Below, piece after piece: positions 16,581-25,343 of a stretch of DNA of 64,000 nt. The translations under genes and the position numbers were made by a program. The notes below the pieces were generated by a model that saw only the letters and a list, made by a program, of their open reading frames with translations, was not told the DNA's origin and ran no database searches. Source of the DNA: Chloroflexota bacterium. Lineage in GTDB: Bacteria; Chloroflexota; Anaerolineae; JAAYZQ01. Position 1 is the stretch's first letter, and the number at the start of each line of letters is the position of its first letter. Where the stretch lies: positions 53,231 to 117,230 of the forward strand of contig JAGVRI010000012.1 in NCBI GenBank assembly GCA_018606645.1. The letters are read 5' to 3'.

Positions 16581-17504
16581 ATGACCCAATATGCATTCTT
16601 CAAAGGTCAGTTCGTGCCCATCGAGGAAGCCAGGATCAGTATTCAGACTCATGCCTTTAATTATGGCACCGGCTGCTTTGAGGGCATCCGCGCCTATTGG
16701 AACCAGGACCATGAGCAGTTGTATGTCTTTCGTTTGCGGGAACACTATGAACGGTTGCTCCGTTCGTGTCGGATTTTGCATATCCATCTACCGTATACCG
16801 TCAATGAACTCTGTGAGATCACTCTCGAACTGTTGCGGAAGGATGGTTATCGGGAAGATGCTTACATCCGTCCGCTGGCGTACAAGGCAGATGAGATCAT
16901 CGGCGTGCGCCTGCATGGCCTGACCGATGAGTTTGCTTGTTTTGCCGTGCCTTTTGGGCGGTATATTGAAAAAGAAGAAGGGGCGCACGTGTGCTTTTCC
17001 AGTTGGCAGCGTGTGGATGATAACGCTGTGCCGGCTCGGGCCAAGATCACGGGCGCCTATATCAATTCCGCCTTTGCCAAGACCGATGCGTTGCTCGGCG
17101 GCTATGACGAGGCGCTGGTCCTCACCCAATCAGGGCACATCTCCGAAGGCAGCGCCGAGAACTTTTTTATGGTGCGCAATGGATTCCTGATCACGCCGCC
17201 GGTGACGGCAAACATCCTGGAGGGAATCACCCGAGAGACGGTCATGATCCTGGCGCGAGAGGAGATGGGGCTACAAACCATCGAGCGGGAGATCGACCGC
17301 AGCGAAATCTATATCTGTGACGAAGCATTCCTGACCGGGACCGGTGTGCAGATCGCCGCAATCACCCAGGTCGAACACCGGCCCATCGGCTCCGGCGCGA
17401 TCGGTCCGGTCGTCACTCGCCTCCGCGAACTGTATTTCGACGTGGTTCGTGGCAGAAATCCAAAGTACCGGCACTGGTGCAGCCCGGTCTACCCGGTTGC
17501 CTAG
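16581..17504 (+). CDS. ilvE: branched-chain amino acid aminotransferase
   Basis: PLP enzyme of fold type IV that transaminates Leu, Ile and Val with 2-oxoglutarate. FNYGTGCFEGIRAYW at the N terminus, the ARAKITGAYINS segment with Lys155 as the likely Schiff-base lysine, the SEGSAENFF motif, and the LTGTGVQIAAIT segment together identify IlvE. Length is 307 residues from the ATG at 16581, which has AAGGAG sites upstream. D-amino-acid aminotransferase is a related alternative but the motif set favours IlvE. No other branched-chain genes are nearby. Confidence 0.92.
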   Translation: MTQYAFFKGQFVPIEEARISIQTHAFNYGTGCFEGIRAYWNQDHEQLYVFRLREHYERLLRSCRILHIHLPYTVNELCEITLELLRKDGYREDAYIRPLAYKADEIIGVRLHGLTDEFACFAVPFGRYIEKEEGAHVCFSSWQRVDDNAVPARAKITGAYINSAFAKTDALLGGYDEALVLTQSGHISEGSAENFFMVRNGFLITPPVTANILEGITRETVMILAREEMGLQTIEREIDRSEIYICDEAFLTGTGVQIAAITQVEHRPIGSGAIGPVVTRLRELYFDVVRGRNPKYRHWCSPVYPVA

Positions 17505-17516
17505 AGAGGAGGCCAT

Positions 17517-18425
17517 TTGACCTGGCACGCCAGGCTCTCGGTGGGATGGATCGTGGGAATGGTATCCATGAGCCTGATCGGGGCTCTGGATATCTGGCTG
17601 ATGCATCGGCTACTTGAGCATCATATCTGGGCTCAACGGATCAACTTCCTGACCTTTCTCGCCGGGTTGGTGGTGCTCCTCAGCCTCCCGGCTCTGCTCT
17701 TTCTGGCCTATCAGACAGTGAGTTGCCTCACGTTACGCTATCACCTCGACCGAAACGGGATCGTGATCCGGTGGGCCGGGACAGAGCAGATCATCCCCAT
17801 CCGCAATATCCAACGGATCGTGCCCGGGCACCAACTTATGGGGCCCATTGTACGACGGCGAGGGCCTCGTTGGCCCGGCCATGAACGCGGTATCGGATCG
17901 ATTCCGGGAATTGGCAGGACTTGCTTTCTGGCCACTCGGCCTTTGAGCCAGCAACTCCTGTTGGTGACTCCCGGGATGTCGTTTGCCATTTCGCCTCAGG
18001 ACCCGGAAAGGTTTTTGCAGGCGTTCGAGGCGCGCCGGGAACTGGGCCCGAATCGGCTGCTGGAGCAGGAGATGCGCCCCGTCTCCTGGTTGACCTGGCC
18101 GTTCTGGAGGGACCGAACGGCCTGGATCCTGCTAGGGGCGGCGCTTGTCATCAACCTGGGGCTCTTTGGCTATCTGAGCGCCCGCTTCCCCCGGCTTGAC
18201 ATCCAGTTGCCGTTGCACTTTAATCGCTGGGGACAGGTGGACCGCATTGGCACCAAGGTGGAACTGTTCACGCTGCCGATCATTGGCCTGATCATCCTGG
18301 GGACCAACACGGCCCTGGGCCTGGCGCTGTACAAGCGAGAACGGGCCGGATCCTATCTTCTCTGGGGGGCGGCGGCAGCCACCCAGGCTCTCTTTTGGCT
18401 GGCAACCTTTAGCGTAGTGCCATGA
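17517..18425 (+). CDS. membrane protein with PH-like and DUF1648-like regions
   Basis: The 302-residue protein has two N-terminal transmembrane helices (about 10-28 and 45-68), a soluble domain resembling bacterial PH domains (RNGIVIRWAGTEQIIPIRNIQRIVPG), and then three more helices. Between the helices lies a segment like DUF1648 (QLPLHFNRWGQVDRIGTK). The function is unknown; related proteins are small-molecule or stress-related membrane proteins. TTG is taken as start because GAGAGGAGG ends 5 bases before it. Its stop overlaps the next ATG (ATGA), so it is coupled to the DUF92 gene. Confidence 0.75.
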   Translation: MTWHARLSVGWIVGMVSMSLIGALDIWLMHRLLEHHIWAQRINFLTFLAGLVVLLSLPALLFLAYQTVSCLTLRYHLDRNGIVIRWAGTEQIIPIRNIQRIVPGHQLMGPIVRRRGPRWPGHERGIGSIPGIGRTCFLATRPLSQQLLLVTPGMSFAISPQDPERFLQAFEARRELGPNRLLEQEMRPVSWLTWPFWRDRTAWILLGAALVINLGLFGYLSARFPRLDIQLPLHFNRWGQVDRIGTKVELFTLPIIGLIILGTNTALGLALYKRERAGSYLLWGAAAATQALFWLATFSVVP

Positions 18426-19252
18426 TCGGGCAGTTAATCGTGGGGGGCCTCCTGAGCGCTCTGATGGGCGGGTTGGGGTACTGGCGGCAATCCCTGACCA
18501 TCAGCGGCGTGGTCGGCGCCATCCTGGTTGGCACGTTAATCTTTGGCCTGGGCGGCTGGGTGTGGGGGTTGCTATTGATCACCTTTTTCGTTTCCTCAAG
18601 CTGGCTCTCGCACTACCGGCAGGCTGACAAGCAGGCGGTAGCCGAAAAGTTTGCCAAAGGCAGCCGTCGTGATCTGGGACAGGCGCTGGCCAACGGCGGT
18701 CTGGGGGCGATCCTGGCGGTGGTGTATGCCCGCTACCCGGAGCCGTTGCTCTTTGCCGCGTTTGTCGGAGCGATGAGCACGGTCAACGCCGACACGTGGG
18801 CGACCGAAGTGGGTGTCCTGAGCCGAGTTCCTCCCCGGTTGATCACGACCGGCCGCCCCGTTCCTCCCGGCACCTCAGGGGGAGTGACCCGACTGGGGAT
18901 GTGGGCCTCGGTGGCGGGTGCGCTGCTGATTGGGGCGATGGCTACGGCGCTGATGCAAGTACAGTCTCTGTTCAGCGGCCAGGGCTGGAGTTCAGAGGTC
19001 ATCAGCTATCCGTTCCTGGCGATTATCGGCGGTCTGTCCGGATCGCTGCTGGACAGCCTGCTGGGAGCTACGGTCCAAGGCATCTATTTCTGTAGGCAGT
19101 GCGACAAAGAGACGGAAAGCCCCGTCCATCGCTGCGGACAAAGGACCCAACTGGTGAGGGGCCAGAGATGGTTGAACAATGATCTGGTGAACTTTTTGGC
19201 TTCGCTGCTGGGGGCTTTGATCTCTGCGTCGGTTGCCTGGGTCCTGGGGTAA
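18422..19252 (+). CDS. DUF92 family integral membrane protein
   Basis: A 276-residue polytopic protein of the DUF92/TIGR00297 family, with the signature VGAMSTVNADTWATEVGVLS and the following TTGRPVPPGTSGGVT segment. Plant and cyanobacterial members (VTE6 group) are phytyl-phosphate kinases acting on isoprenoid alcohols, so an isoprenoid-related kinase role is possible, but the bacterial proteins are mostly uncharacterised. Near the C terminus, YFCRQCDKETESPVHRCG carries three cysteines and one histidine that could bind a metal. Start overlaps the upstream gene by 4 bases. Confidence 0.87.
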   Translation: MIGQLIVGGLLSALMGGLGYWRQSLTISGVVGAILVGTLIFGLGGWVWGLLLITFFVSSSWLSHYRQADKQAVAEKFAKGSRRDLGQALANGGLGAILAVVYARYPEPLLFAAFVGAMSTVNADTWATEVGVLSRVPPRLITTGRPVPPGTSGGVTRLGMWASVAGALLIGAMATALMQVQSLFSGQGWSSEVISYPFLAIIGGLSGSLLDSLLGATVQGIYFCRQCDKETESPVHRCGQRTQLVRGQRWLNNDLVNFLASLLGALISASVAWVLG

Positions 19253-19312
19253 GCGCAAGGTCCGACCGCCGGTGCCATGCCCGGCGGCCATGCACAAGGA
19301 GGTGGAGTGCGG

Positions 19313-20125
19313 ATGACTCGCAAACAGATGGCCTTCATGTTCGCCGCTAACGCGCTGATCTCGACGCTGATCACTTTACTGCTGGTCCTGGTGATTTTGC
19401 CAGCGTTTGGGGTTCCCAAGCCGGCCGGTCCCATCGCTCCGACCGGAAGCGCCGTGGCGCAGACGCCCCAGCCTTCGGGGGCCACGGTTACGCCCACGCC
19501 GGTGATTCATATTGTCCAGGCAGGTGACACCATTTCGGGGCTGGCGGTCAAGTACGATGTGCCGGCCGAGGACATTATTGCCGCCAACAACCTGACCAAC
19601 CCCAATTACCTCCAGCAAGGGCAAAAGCTGGTCATCCCCGTCGGCGGGTTGCCCGAAGTGACGCCCACGTTCACCCCGGAACCCACGGCCACCGATACCC
19701 CCTTGCCCGTCGAACCACCGTCGGAGCAGATGACGGCGACCGCCGTGGCCCAAATGGCCGCCACCGCCACCCCTCTGGCGACTCCCCTGCCGGCTGGAGG
19801 TGAACTACAGATTGAAATTAGCGAGGTCCTCGGGGCCGGAAACGTCAATCAGGAACAGGTGATCATCGTCAACCGAGGAGAACGACTGGCCGATCTTCTC
19901 GGTTGGACGCTCCACGATGGGGATGGAAATGTTTTTACCTTTCCCAACTTTCGCCTGTGGCCACGGGGGAGCAGTGTTATCCATACCGGTGTGGGTCAGG
20001 ATGGCAATCCGTTCGGCCACTTTTACTGGAACAAGTTGGTGGCGATCTGGTCGGTCGGTGAGACGGCGACTCTGAAAAACGCTACGGGCGAAACGGTGGC
20101 TACCTATCAAGTGCCGGGCCCATGA
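19313..20125 (+). CDS. membrane-anchored LysM and lamin-tail-like protein
   Basis: A 270-residue surface protein: one N-terminal membrane anchor (about 8-33), a Thr/Pro-rich linker, one LysM domain (IHIVQAGDTISGLAVKYDV through QQGQKLVIPV) for glycan or peptidoglycan binding, a second long Thr/Pro/Ala linker, and a C-terminal beta domain (LQIEISEVLGAGNVNQEQVI to the end) like the lamin-tail domain (LTD). The linkers are typical of Chloroflexota exported proteins. The ATG at 19313 has GGAG 6 bases upstream. It probably sits at the cell envelope, facing outward. No enzyme domain is seen. Confidence 0.85.
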   Translation: MTRKQMAFMFAANALISTLITLLLVLVILPAFGVPKPAGPIAPTGSAVAQTPQPSGATVTPTPVIHIVQAGDTISGLAVKYDVPAEDIIAANNLTNPNYLQQGQKLVIPVGGLPEVTPTFTPEPTATDTPLPVEPPSEQMTATAVAQMAATATPLATPLPAGGELQIEISEVLGAGNVNQEQVIIVNRGERLADLLGWTLHDGDGNVFTFPNFRLWPRGSSVIHTGVGQDGNPFGHFYWNKLVAIWSVGETATLKNATGETVATYQVPGP

Positions 20126-20149
20126 TGGCCTCTGGCGAGGCTGGAACCC

Positions 20150-21439
20150 TCACGCCAGGTGGCAGGTGTCGTTGAGGCAGAGGGTGTGCCAGATACCGTC
20201 CATTTGCTCAAAGACAGAAACTCCGGCCGTGTCCATCCGAACACGCCAGATCCGGTCCAAATCCAGACCCAGGAGCGTACAGGCGAACACCTTGTTGACG
20301 ATCTGATGTCCGACCAGGGCGACGGTTCCTCCGGGGTGGCGGGCGGTGAGTTCATTCAAGAGAGCGTGCAGGCGAGCCTGCACTTCAGCCAGGCTCTCGC
20401 CGCCGGGAAAGCGCACCTGGCCCGGGCGTGTGCGCCACAGGGTGTATAGTTCCGGATAGGCTGCGGCCGCCTCAGTATGACTCAGGCCCTGGAAATCGCC
20501 ATAATGGATGTCGAGCAACCCATCGTGGGACTGGATCGGTAACTGCTGCGCTTCGGCCAGAGGGGCGAGCGTCTGCCGGGCGCGAAGGAGGGGACTGGCA
20601 TACAGAGCGGTGAATCGCTCACCCTTTAATCGGTCCGCCACCCGCCGGGCCTGGGCGTGGCCCAGATCATCCAAGGGCAGGTCGGTATGTCCGCGAAAGC
20701 GCTCTTGACCGCTGGCTTCCGCGCCGGCGATACCCGAAGGCGCGTTCCAGGCCGTTTGGCCATGGCGAATAAGGACGATCCGCAGGCCACGGCCGGTGCC
20801 GTAGGGGAATGTGGGATGCAGATGGCAGATGTCGTTCAGACCGACAACCACAAAGACCTGTTTTGTGGGATCATAGTCAAAGCGGCTGAGATTGCACAGG
20901 TCCTGGCGAACCCGCCAATACGATGCATCGGGCAAACCGGCCAGGGCACACGCCAGCGTGCGAGTGACGATCTGATGGCTGATGACAACGATGGTTGCGC
21001 CATCCGTATGGCGACTCAGAGCATCTCGAAGCGCAGCAATGGCCCGGTCTCGCAAATCTGCCGCGCTCTCACCGCCGGGCATGCGGACGCTGAAGGGGTC
21101 TTGCCGCCATTGCCGATAGAGTTCGGGCCAGCGGGCAGCGACCTCAGTGTGGAGTTGTCCCGCCCAGTCGCCATAGTTCATACTGCCCAGGCCGGGCAGG
21201 GGATGGACATCCAGGCTGTGAGGCTCGGCGATGATCTGAGCGGTGCGAAGCGCCCGCTGCAGAGGACTGCAATAAATGGCGGTCAATGGAGTGTGGGCCA
21301 GGCGGCGGGCGGTGATCTGGGCCTGAGCGATGCCTTCTTCGGTCAACGGCAGGTCCGTCAGACCACGGAAGCGCTCGCCCTGGCCTTCGCGCTCGTTCCA
21401 GGCGGTCCGGCCATGACGGATCAGGATGATGCGGATCAT
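20150..21439 (-). CDS. tandem double histidine phosphatase
   Basis: The 429-residue protein contains two complete phosphoglycerate-mutase-like (histidine phosphatase) domains, about residues 1-208 and 218-429. Each has the RHG motif (His9, His226) and the second active-site histidine (SHQ His155; GHQ His378). Both end in a similar tail, LNDICHL and LNDTCHL, so the protein arose by internal duplication. The acid of the usual LxExxFG motif appears replaced by Ser86 in the first domain and Asp310 in the second, so the halves may differ in activity. Single-domain relatives include CobC/alpha-ribazole phosphatase and broad phosphatases. It has its own consensus promoter and points toward the LysM gene. 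Confidence 0.88.
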   Translation of the reverse strand: MIRIILIRHGRTAWNEREGQGERFRGLTDLPLTEEGIAQAQITARRLAHTPLTAIYCSPLQRALRTAQIIAEPHSLDVHPLPGLGSMNYGDWAGQLHTEVAARWPELYRQWRQDPFSVRMPGGESAADLRDRAIAALRDALSRHTDGATIVVISHQIVTRTLACALAGLPDASYWRVRQDLCNLSRFDYDPTKQVFVVVGLNDICHLHPTFPYGTGRGLRIVLIRHGQTAWNAPSGIAGAEASGQERFRGHTDLPLDDLGHAQARRVADRLKGERFTALYASPLLRARQTLAPLAEAQQLPIQSHDGLLDIHYGDFQGLSHTEAAAAYPELYTLWRTRPGQVRFPGGESLAEVQARLHALLNELTARHPGGTVALVGHQIVNKVFACTLLGLDLDRIWRVRMDTAGVSVFEQMDGIWHTLCLNDTCHLA

Positions 21440-21466
21440 ATTCTACCTTGTTCTTGAGATGGGGAC

Positions 21467-21495
21467 ATTGTAGCGGGAGAGGGGGAACGTGTCAA
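21467..21495 (-). promoter_or_regulatory. consensus sigma70 promoter for the double phosphatase
   Basis: On the minus strand, TTGACA (complement of 21490-21495), a 17-base spacer and TACAAT (complement of 21467-21472). The start codon lies about 28 bases beyond. The -35 box ends two bases from the GTG start of the divergent DUF1992 gene. Confidence 0.75.
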
Positions 21496-21496
21496 G

Positions 21497-21997
21497 GTGG
21501 AGCGAGCAGAGGACGGGAAGGACTGGGAGAAGTGGATTGAGCAGCAGATCCGCGAAGCCCAGGAGCGGGGCGCATTCGACAACCTGCCGGGCAAAGGCAA
21601 GCCCTTGGACCTGACGACCAACCCGTATGCCCGAGACTGGGAATTGGCGTTCAAAATCCTGAAAGACGCCGGCTGTGCGCCGGAATGGATCGAGTTAGAC
21701 AAGGCGATCCGGTCCCGACTGGAAAAGGCACGGACGACCCTAGCTCGTCACTGGGCATGGCACGAGGGCCGGCTGGCGGAGCTGGATCGTCAATCCGGTC
21801 GTTGGGCGCAGGCAGAGCGGGAGCGGGTCGAGGCAAGCTGGCAACAGGCAGTCGTCGAGTTTGAGCAAGAGGTCGCTGCCATCAATCAGGAGATCACCGA
21901 ACTCAACCTCAAAGTGCCGGCCCCACGGTTTCAGCGGTTCAAAATCGACGCCGCCCGCGAGATCGGGCGTATCACCAAGAGATTTGACTTATCGTGA
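21497..21997 (+). CDS. DUF1992 (DnaJ-homologue subfamily C-like) protein
   Basis: A 166-residue protein of the DUF1992 family (PF09350), the conserved region of DNAJC28, without a J domain. The signature is WEKWIEQQIREAQERGAF followed by LPGKGKPLDL, then a largely helical, charged C-terminal half likely to form coiled coil. Function unknown. Starts with GTG after a GGGGGAAC site; this start is close to the divergent phosphatase promoter, so the two genes cannot easily be transcribed at once. Confidence 0.8.
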   Translation: MERAEDGKDWEKWIEQQIREAQERGAFDNLPGKGKPLDLTTNPYARDWELAFKILKDAGCAPEWIELDKAIRSRLEKARTTLARHWAWHEGRLAELDRQSGRWAQAERERVEASWQQAVVEFEQEVAAINQEITELNLKVPAPRFQRFKIDAAREIGRITKRFDLS

Positions 21998-22169
21998 CCT
22001 CTGACCGGAAAAGAGGTTGACAAAGACTCCACAGGCTTTCCGGCGTAAGCTGCCCGATCCTTGTCCAGCTTGTCTTTTGCGCATGCTGCCAATCTGGGAT
22101 ATATTTGTACCTCTGGAACAAGACTGACATACACATAAATAAAGAGGAGAGTCGTTTCTCCTCAAATCG

Positions 22170-24389
22170 ATGAAGGCCGAGATATCCATGTCCGAAACCT
22201 GGCTAGAGAACCCGCTGCTTACTCCGATCTTTGATCAGATCGCAACTCTCGTTGAGTATACCCATGTGTCCATCTATGTTCGGGATGGTAACGACCTGGC
22301 TCTGCTCGCCTATCGAGGTCCGGTTCCGTCCGCCGTAGCCTCCCTGTTCAACTTCCCGCTGGCGCGTGCTGGTGGCGCCCGTCGGGTGATCGGTGAGAGG
22401 GCACCGCTCCTCATCGCGGATGCCAAGGCTGACACCCCGATTGCCCGTTCGTTCTGGGAGGCAACCAAGGAGGTGCCTGATGACACCTTTGATTATATTG
22501 GTTCCTGGATTGGCCTGCCGCTTTGGATCGGAGGTCAGGTGACAGGCATGCTGGATTTAGCCCACCGTGAGCGCGGCTACTACACGATGCAGCATGTCTC
22601 GCTTCTTCAAGACTATGTCGGGCAGGTTGCGGCCCATATTGAGAACGCGATCCTCTACACCCATCTCGAACAACGTTCAGCCGAGCTTCAGACCCTGTAC
22701 GCATTACAGCAAGCGATCGGTAGCCATCTCGACATCCGTGTTGTGCTCCAGCTTGTGGCTGACCAGGCCCGTAGACTTACCTCAGCCCGCCAGGTGCTAG
22801 TATTTTTGCGAGAGGGTGAGACCCTGCGGGCAGCTTTTGGGGCTGGTGAGACATCGCCACGCCTGGAGGTAGGTTGTCAACTCCCGATCTTTGGCTCGCT
22901 GATCGGTCAGGTGCTTCAAACCGCTCAACCGTTGCGTATCTTTGATACGTTGAATGACCCTCGCCTGGATCCAGAGGAATGTCACCGCCTGGGTATTCGC
23001 TCGTTGCTCGCTGTACCGCTTATGGCCCCGTCCGGCCCAATTGGTGCGTTGCTGGCAACCAACAAGGTGTTCGGTGCCTTTGGCCCAAACGACGAACGAG
23101 TGCTGGCTCTGCTGGCGTCGGGTGCCGCCGTCGGGCTGGAGAGTGCCAGGCTCTACCGCGAGGAGCAGAACCGGCGCCGTATCGCCGAGGGTATGCAGCA
23201 GATCCTGACCCACCTGAGTGCCGATGAGTCATTGGATGAGATTCTCAACGCCGTCATCGGTTGCGCTATCGACTTGATGGAGGCTAAGGCAGGTGCCATC
23301 TTTCGGAGCTTTCCAGTCAGTGGCCCTGCTTCACTGTTGGCGGCGCGCGGTCTAGATGCCAGATTGCTGGAGTTATTGTGCGATCCCCTAATTGGTCAGG
23401 CGCGTTTGAGGACAACAAGCCTCAGCGGACAGAAACAAGACGGTAGCGAAGCAGCCTTGAATGGCTTGTGGGGCACCTCGACTTCTGAAAAGGCAGCCGT
23501 TCTCGATCTGAGGGAAGGGCGGCAAGCTCCAACAAGCTTTGATTTGGCTATTGATCGCTTGGCGCGCTGCTTTCCGACCATCCTCTCTATACCTCTGACT
23601 ATCAAGGGTGATGTGATCGGCTTGCTCGAGTTCTACTATGATCATCCCTACTTTATCCCGCCTGACCAACGCCAATTGGCGCAGACGATCGGCCAGCACG
23701 TGGCGTTAGCCCTGGAGCGAAAGAGGCTGGCCTCCAAGGCCGAAGAGTTGGTCCGTCTCCAAGAACGTCAACGTATCGCTCAGGCGTTGCACGATTCGGT
23801 AGCGCAGTTCCTCTTCCGCATCGGCCTGGAAGCTGAGTGGTGTCTTAAGAACGTGGCTCTCGACTCAGAGACCAGCCGGCGTTTGCAAGCGGTACGCCGT
23901 CTGGTAGCGCGTGGCAGCTACGAACTAAGAAGCGCTATATTTGCCCTACGGCAACGGCCTCTAACTGGAGAACACAGTCTGGTTGACCTGCTAGAGGATC
24001 AGATAACCGAATTTCAGAGTGAAAGTGGTATCCAGGCAAGACTTGTGGTTTCCTCTGGTTTGGTCCCGGTCCCGGCCCCTGTGGCAGAGGCCATCTTTCG
24101 TATCGTTCGCGAAGCGCTGACCAACGTGCAAAAGCATGCGAAGGCCTCAGCCGTTCTCGTGAGTCTGCATAGCGAGGAGGGCGCTGTGACAGTGATTATC
24201 CAGGATAACGGGACGGGTATGGAGCCCGCCTCATTACTCGATGTTGGTGAAACGGAGCTGCACTTTGGCCTCAGCACCATGCGCAGGCTTGCTACCCAAC
24301 TTGGGGGGCAATTGTTCGTCAGTAACAATGACGATCACGGACTGCTAGTCAAGGCCCGTATCCCAGTGATGGTCCAGGCGGGGGTATGA
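22170..24389 (+). CDS. GAF-domain sensor histidine kinase, NarL/NarX type
   Basis: A 739-residue cytoplasmic sensor kinase with three successive GAF-like domains (about 1-160, 175-335 and 345-515), no transmembrane helix, a HisKA_3 dimerisation domain with ERQRIAQALHDSVAQFLF (His541 is the phosphorylated histidine), and a HATPase_c domain ending the protein. The GAF domains suggest a soluble, redox or small-molecule signal, but no heme or Fe-S motif is obvious. Start uncertain: ATG 22170 or 22188. A small perfect hairpin (22144-22163) lies just upstream. The response regulator gene overlaps by 4 bases. The adjacent respiratory cassette is the natural candidate target. Confidence 0.9.
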   Translation: MKAEISMSETWLENPLLTPIFDQIATLVEYTHVSIYVRDGNDLALLAYRGPVPSAVASLFNFPLARAGGARRVIGERAPLLIADAKADTPIARSFWEATKEVPDDTFDYIGSWIGLPLWIGGQVTGMLDLAHRERGYYTMQHVSLLQDYVGQVAAHIENAILYTHLEQRSAELQTLYALQQAIGSHLDIRVVLQLVADQARRLTSARQVLVFLREGETLRAAFGAGETSPRLEVGCQLPIFGSLIGQVLQTAQPLRIFDTLNDPRLDPEECHRLGIRSLLAVPLMAPSGPIGALLATNKVFGAFGPNDERVLALLASGAAVGLESARLYREEQNRRRIAEGMQQILTHLSADESLDEILNAVIGCAIDLMEAKAGAIFRSFPVSGPASLLAARGLDARLLELLCDPLIGQARLRTTSLSGQKQDGSEAALNGLWGTSTSEKAAVLDLREGRQAPTSFDLAIDRLARCFPTILSIPLTIKGDVIGLLEFYYDHPYFIPPDQRQLAQTIGQHVALALERKRLASKAEELVRLQERQRIAQALHDSVAQFLFRIGLEAEWCLKNVALDSETSRRLQAVRRLVARGSYELRSAIFALRQRPLTGEHSLVDLLEDQITEFQSESGIQARLVVSSGLVPVPAPVAEAIFRIVREALTNVQKHAKASAVLVSLHSEEGAVTVIIQDNGTGMEPASLLDVGETELHFGLSTMRRLATQLGGQLFVSNNDDHGLLVKARIPVMVQAGV

Positions 24390-25015
24390 AACCGGTACGC
24401 ATCCTGCTGGTGGATGACCATCGGATTGTCCGGGAGGGAGTGCGGTCGGTACTGGGGGCCGATCCGCGTTTTATTGTGGTGGGTGAAGCCGCTACTGGTG
24501 CGGAGGCGCTGCGCCTGGTGAAAATGGAACAACCTGATGCGGTATTGCTTGACCTGAAGTTGCCCGATGCGAGCGGCGCTGAACTGTGTCAACGAATCAT
24601 TGACGTCTCCCCTACCACCGCTGTTCTGATCTTTACTGCTTATTTTGATCACCACCTGGTGAACGCCTGCTTACGCGCTGGCGCCCGAGGCTATCTGCTT
24701 AAGGATACTGAGCAATTGAATTTGCCCGATCAAATTCTGGCGGTGGTTCATGGTCACGCCGCCCTGGATCCCCGAGCCGCCAGTGTGCTCATTGAGCACA
24801 TCCGTCAGCAACCCCCGCCTGCGGATCTTCTAAGCCCCCGCGAATTGGAGATTCTGCGCCTCATTGCTCAAGGCCTTACCAACCGCGAGATCGCCATCGA
24901 ACTCATCATTAGTGAGAACACGGTAAAAGGCTACATTAAAGAGATTTTCAGCAAACTGGAGGTACATAATCGGATCGAAGCGGTGATCCAGGCTCGCGAG
25001 CGCGGCCTGCTGTAA
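24386..25015 (+). CDS. NarL/FixJ-family response regulator
   Basis: The 209-residue partner of the kinase: receiver domain with Asp10-Asp11 and phosphoacceptor Asp56 (VLLDLKLPDASG), and a C-terminal LuxR-type helix-turn-helix (LSPRELEILRLIAQGLTNREIA, then SENTVKGYIKEIFSKL). It would bind DNA as a dimer after phosphorylation. The start overlaps the kinase stop (ATGA). The gene is closed by a strong terminator, and the flavoprotein operon begins 330 bases downstream from its own promoter, a likely regulatory target by position only. Confidence 0.93.
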   Translation: MKPVRILLVDDHRIVREGVRSVLGADPRFIVVGEAATGAEALRLVKMEQPDAVLLDLKLPDASGAELCQRIIDVSPTTAVLIFTAYFDHHLVNACLRAGARGYLLKDTEQLNLPDQILAVVHGHAALDPRAASVLIEHIRQQPPPADLLSPRELEILRLIAQGLTNREIAIELIISENTVKGYIKEIFSKLEVHNRIEAVIQARERGLL

Positions 25016-25037
25016 TCCCGCTGCTGCGATCGAAAGG

Positions 25038-25087
25038 ATGGGCGCCCACTCAGGTATTGCCGTTACCCTGTGTGGGCGCCCATTTTT
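25038..25087 (+). terminator. intrinsic terminator after the response regulator
   Basis: ATGGGCGCCCAC (25038-25049) pairs perfectly over 12 bp with 25072-25083; the loop itself can form an inner CAGGTA/TACCCTG-like stem. TTTTT follows (25083-25087). Confidence 0.88.
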
Positions 25088-25177
25088 GCAAGACCATTGG
25101 AAAACTACCCTCTGTACGGACGGCATGCGCTGTTCCCGAAGAGGGGGTTCTGGAGCACCCACTAGGGTCCCCCTTGA

Positions 25178-25195
25178 CCCCCTCGATTTAGGGGG
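25178..25195. repeat. short C/G palindrome
   Basis: CCCCCT (25178-25183) and AGGGGG (25190-25195) flank a 6-base loop, with further C runs before it. Sequences of this style occur as dispersed intergenic repeats in some cyanobacteria and Chloroflexota; only one copy was seen here. Confidence 0.35.
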
Positions 25196-25217
25196 ATTTA
25201 GGTCATTCTCTCTTGTA

Positions 25218-25246
25218 TTGACTTCCGGCTAGCCGTCGCCTATCAT
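25218..25246 (+). promoter_or_regulatory. sigma70-type promoter for the respiratory cassette
   Basis: TTGACT (25218-25223), 17-base spacer, TATCAT (25241-25246); the start codon is at 25344. Confidence 0.65.
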
Positions 25247-25343
25247 AGGAGTGATTATGGCTTGATTGCCGTAGGTATAGTCGGGGCGCTGTGATAACCC
25301 GCTATGCGTCTCACACACGTGCGTTGAAAGGAGAAGAGATCAA

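Larger units (their letters stand above)
25016..25343. other. intergenic region upstream of the flavoprotein cassette
   Basis: This 328-base gap contains the terminator of the response regulator, a short palindrome at 25178-25195, a good promoter at 25218-25246 and a leader of about 90 bases. No ORF of note is seen. The 25100-25210 stretch, immediately upstream of the promoter, is where response-regulator binding sites would be expected, but I could not identify a clear repeated box. Confidence 0.6.

Noticed and set aside
20150..21457. Genes on the plus strand opposite the double phosphatase
   Set aside because: Long open frames exist there, but they mirror the phosphatase coding pattern and show no domain similarity.
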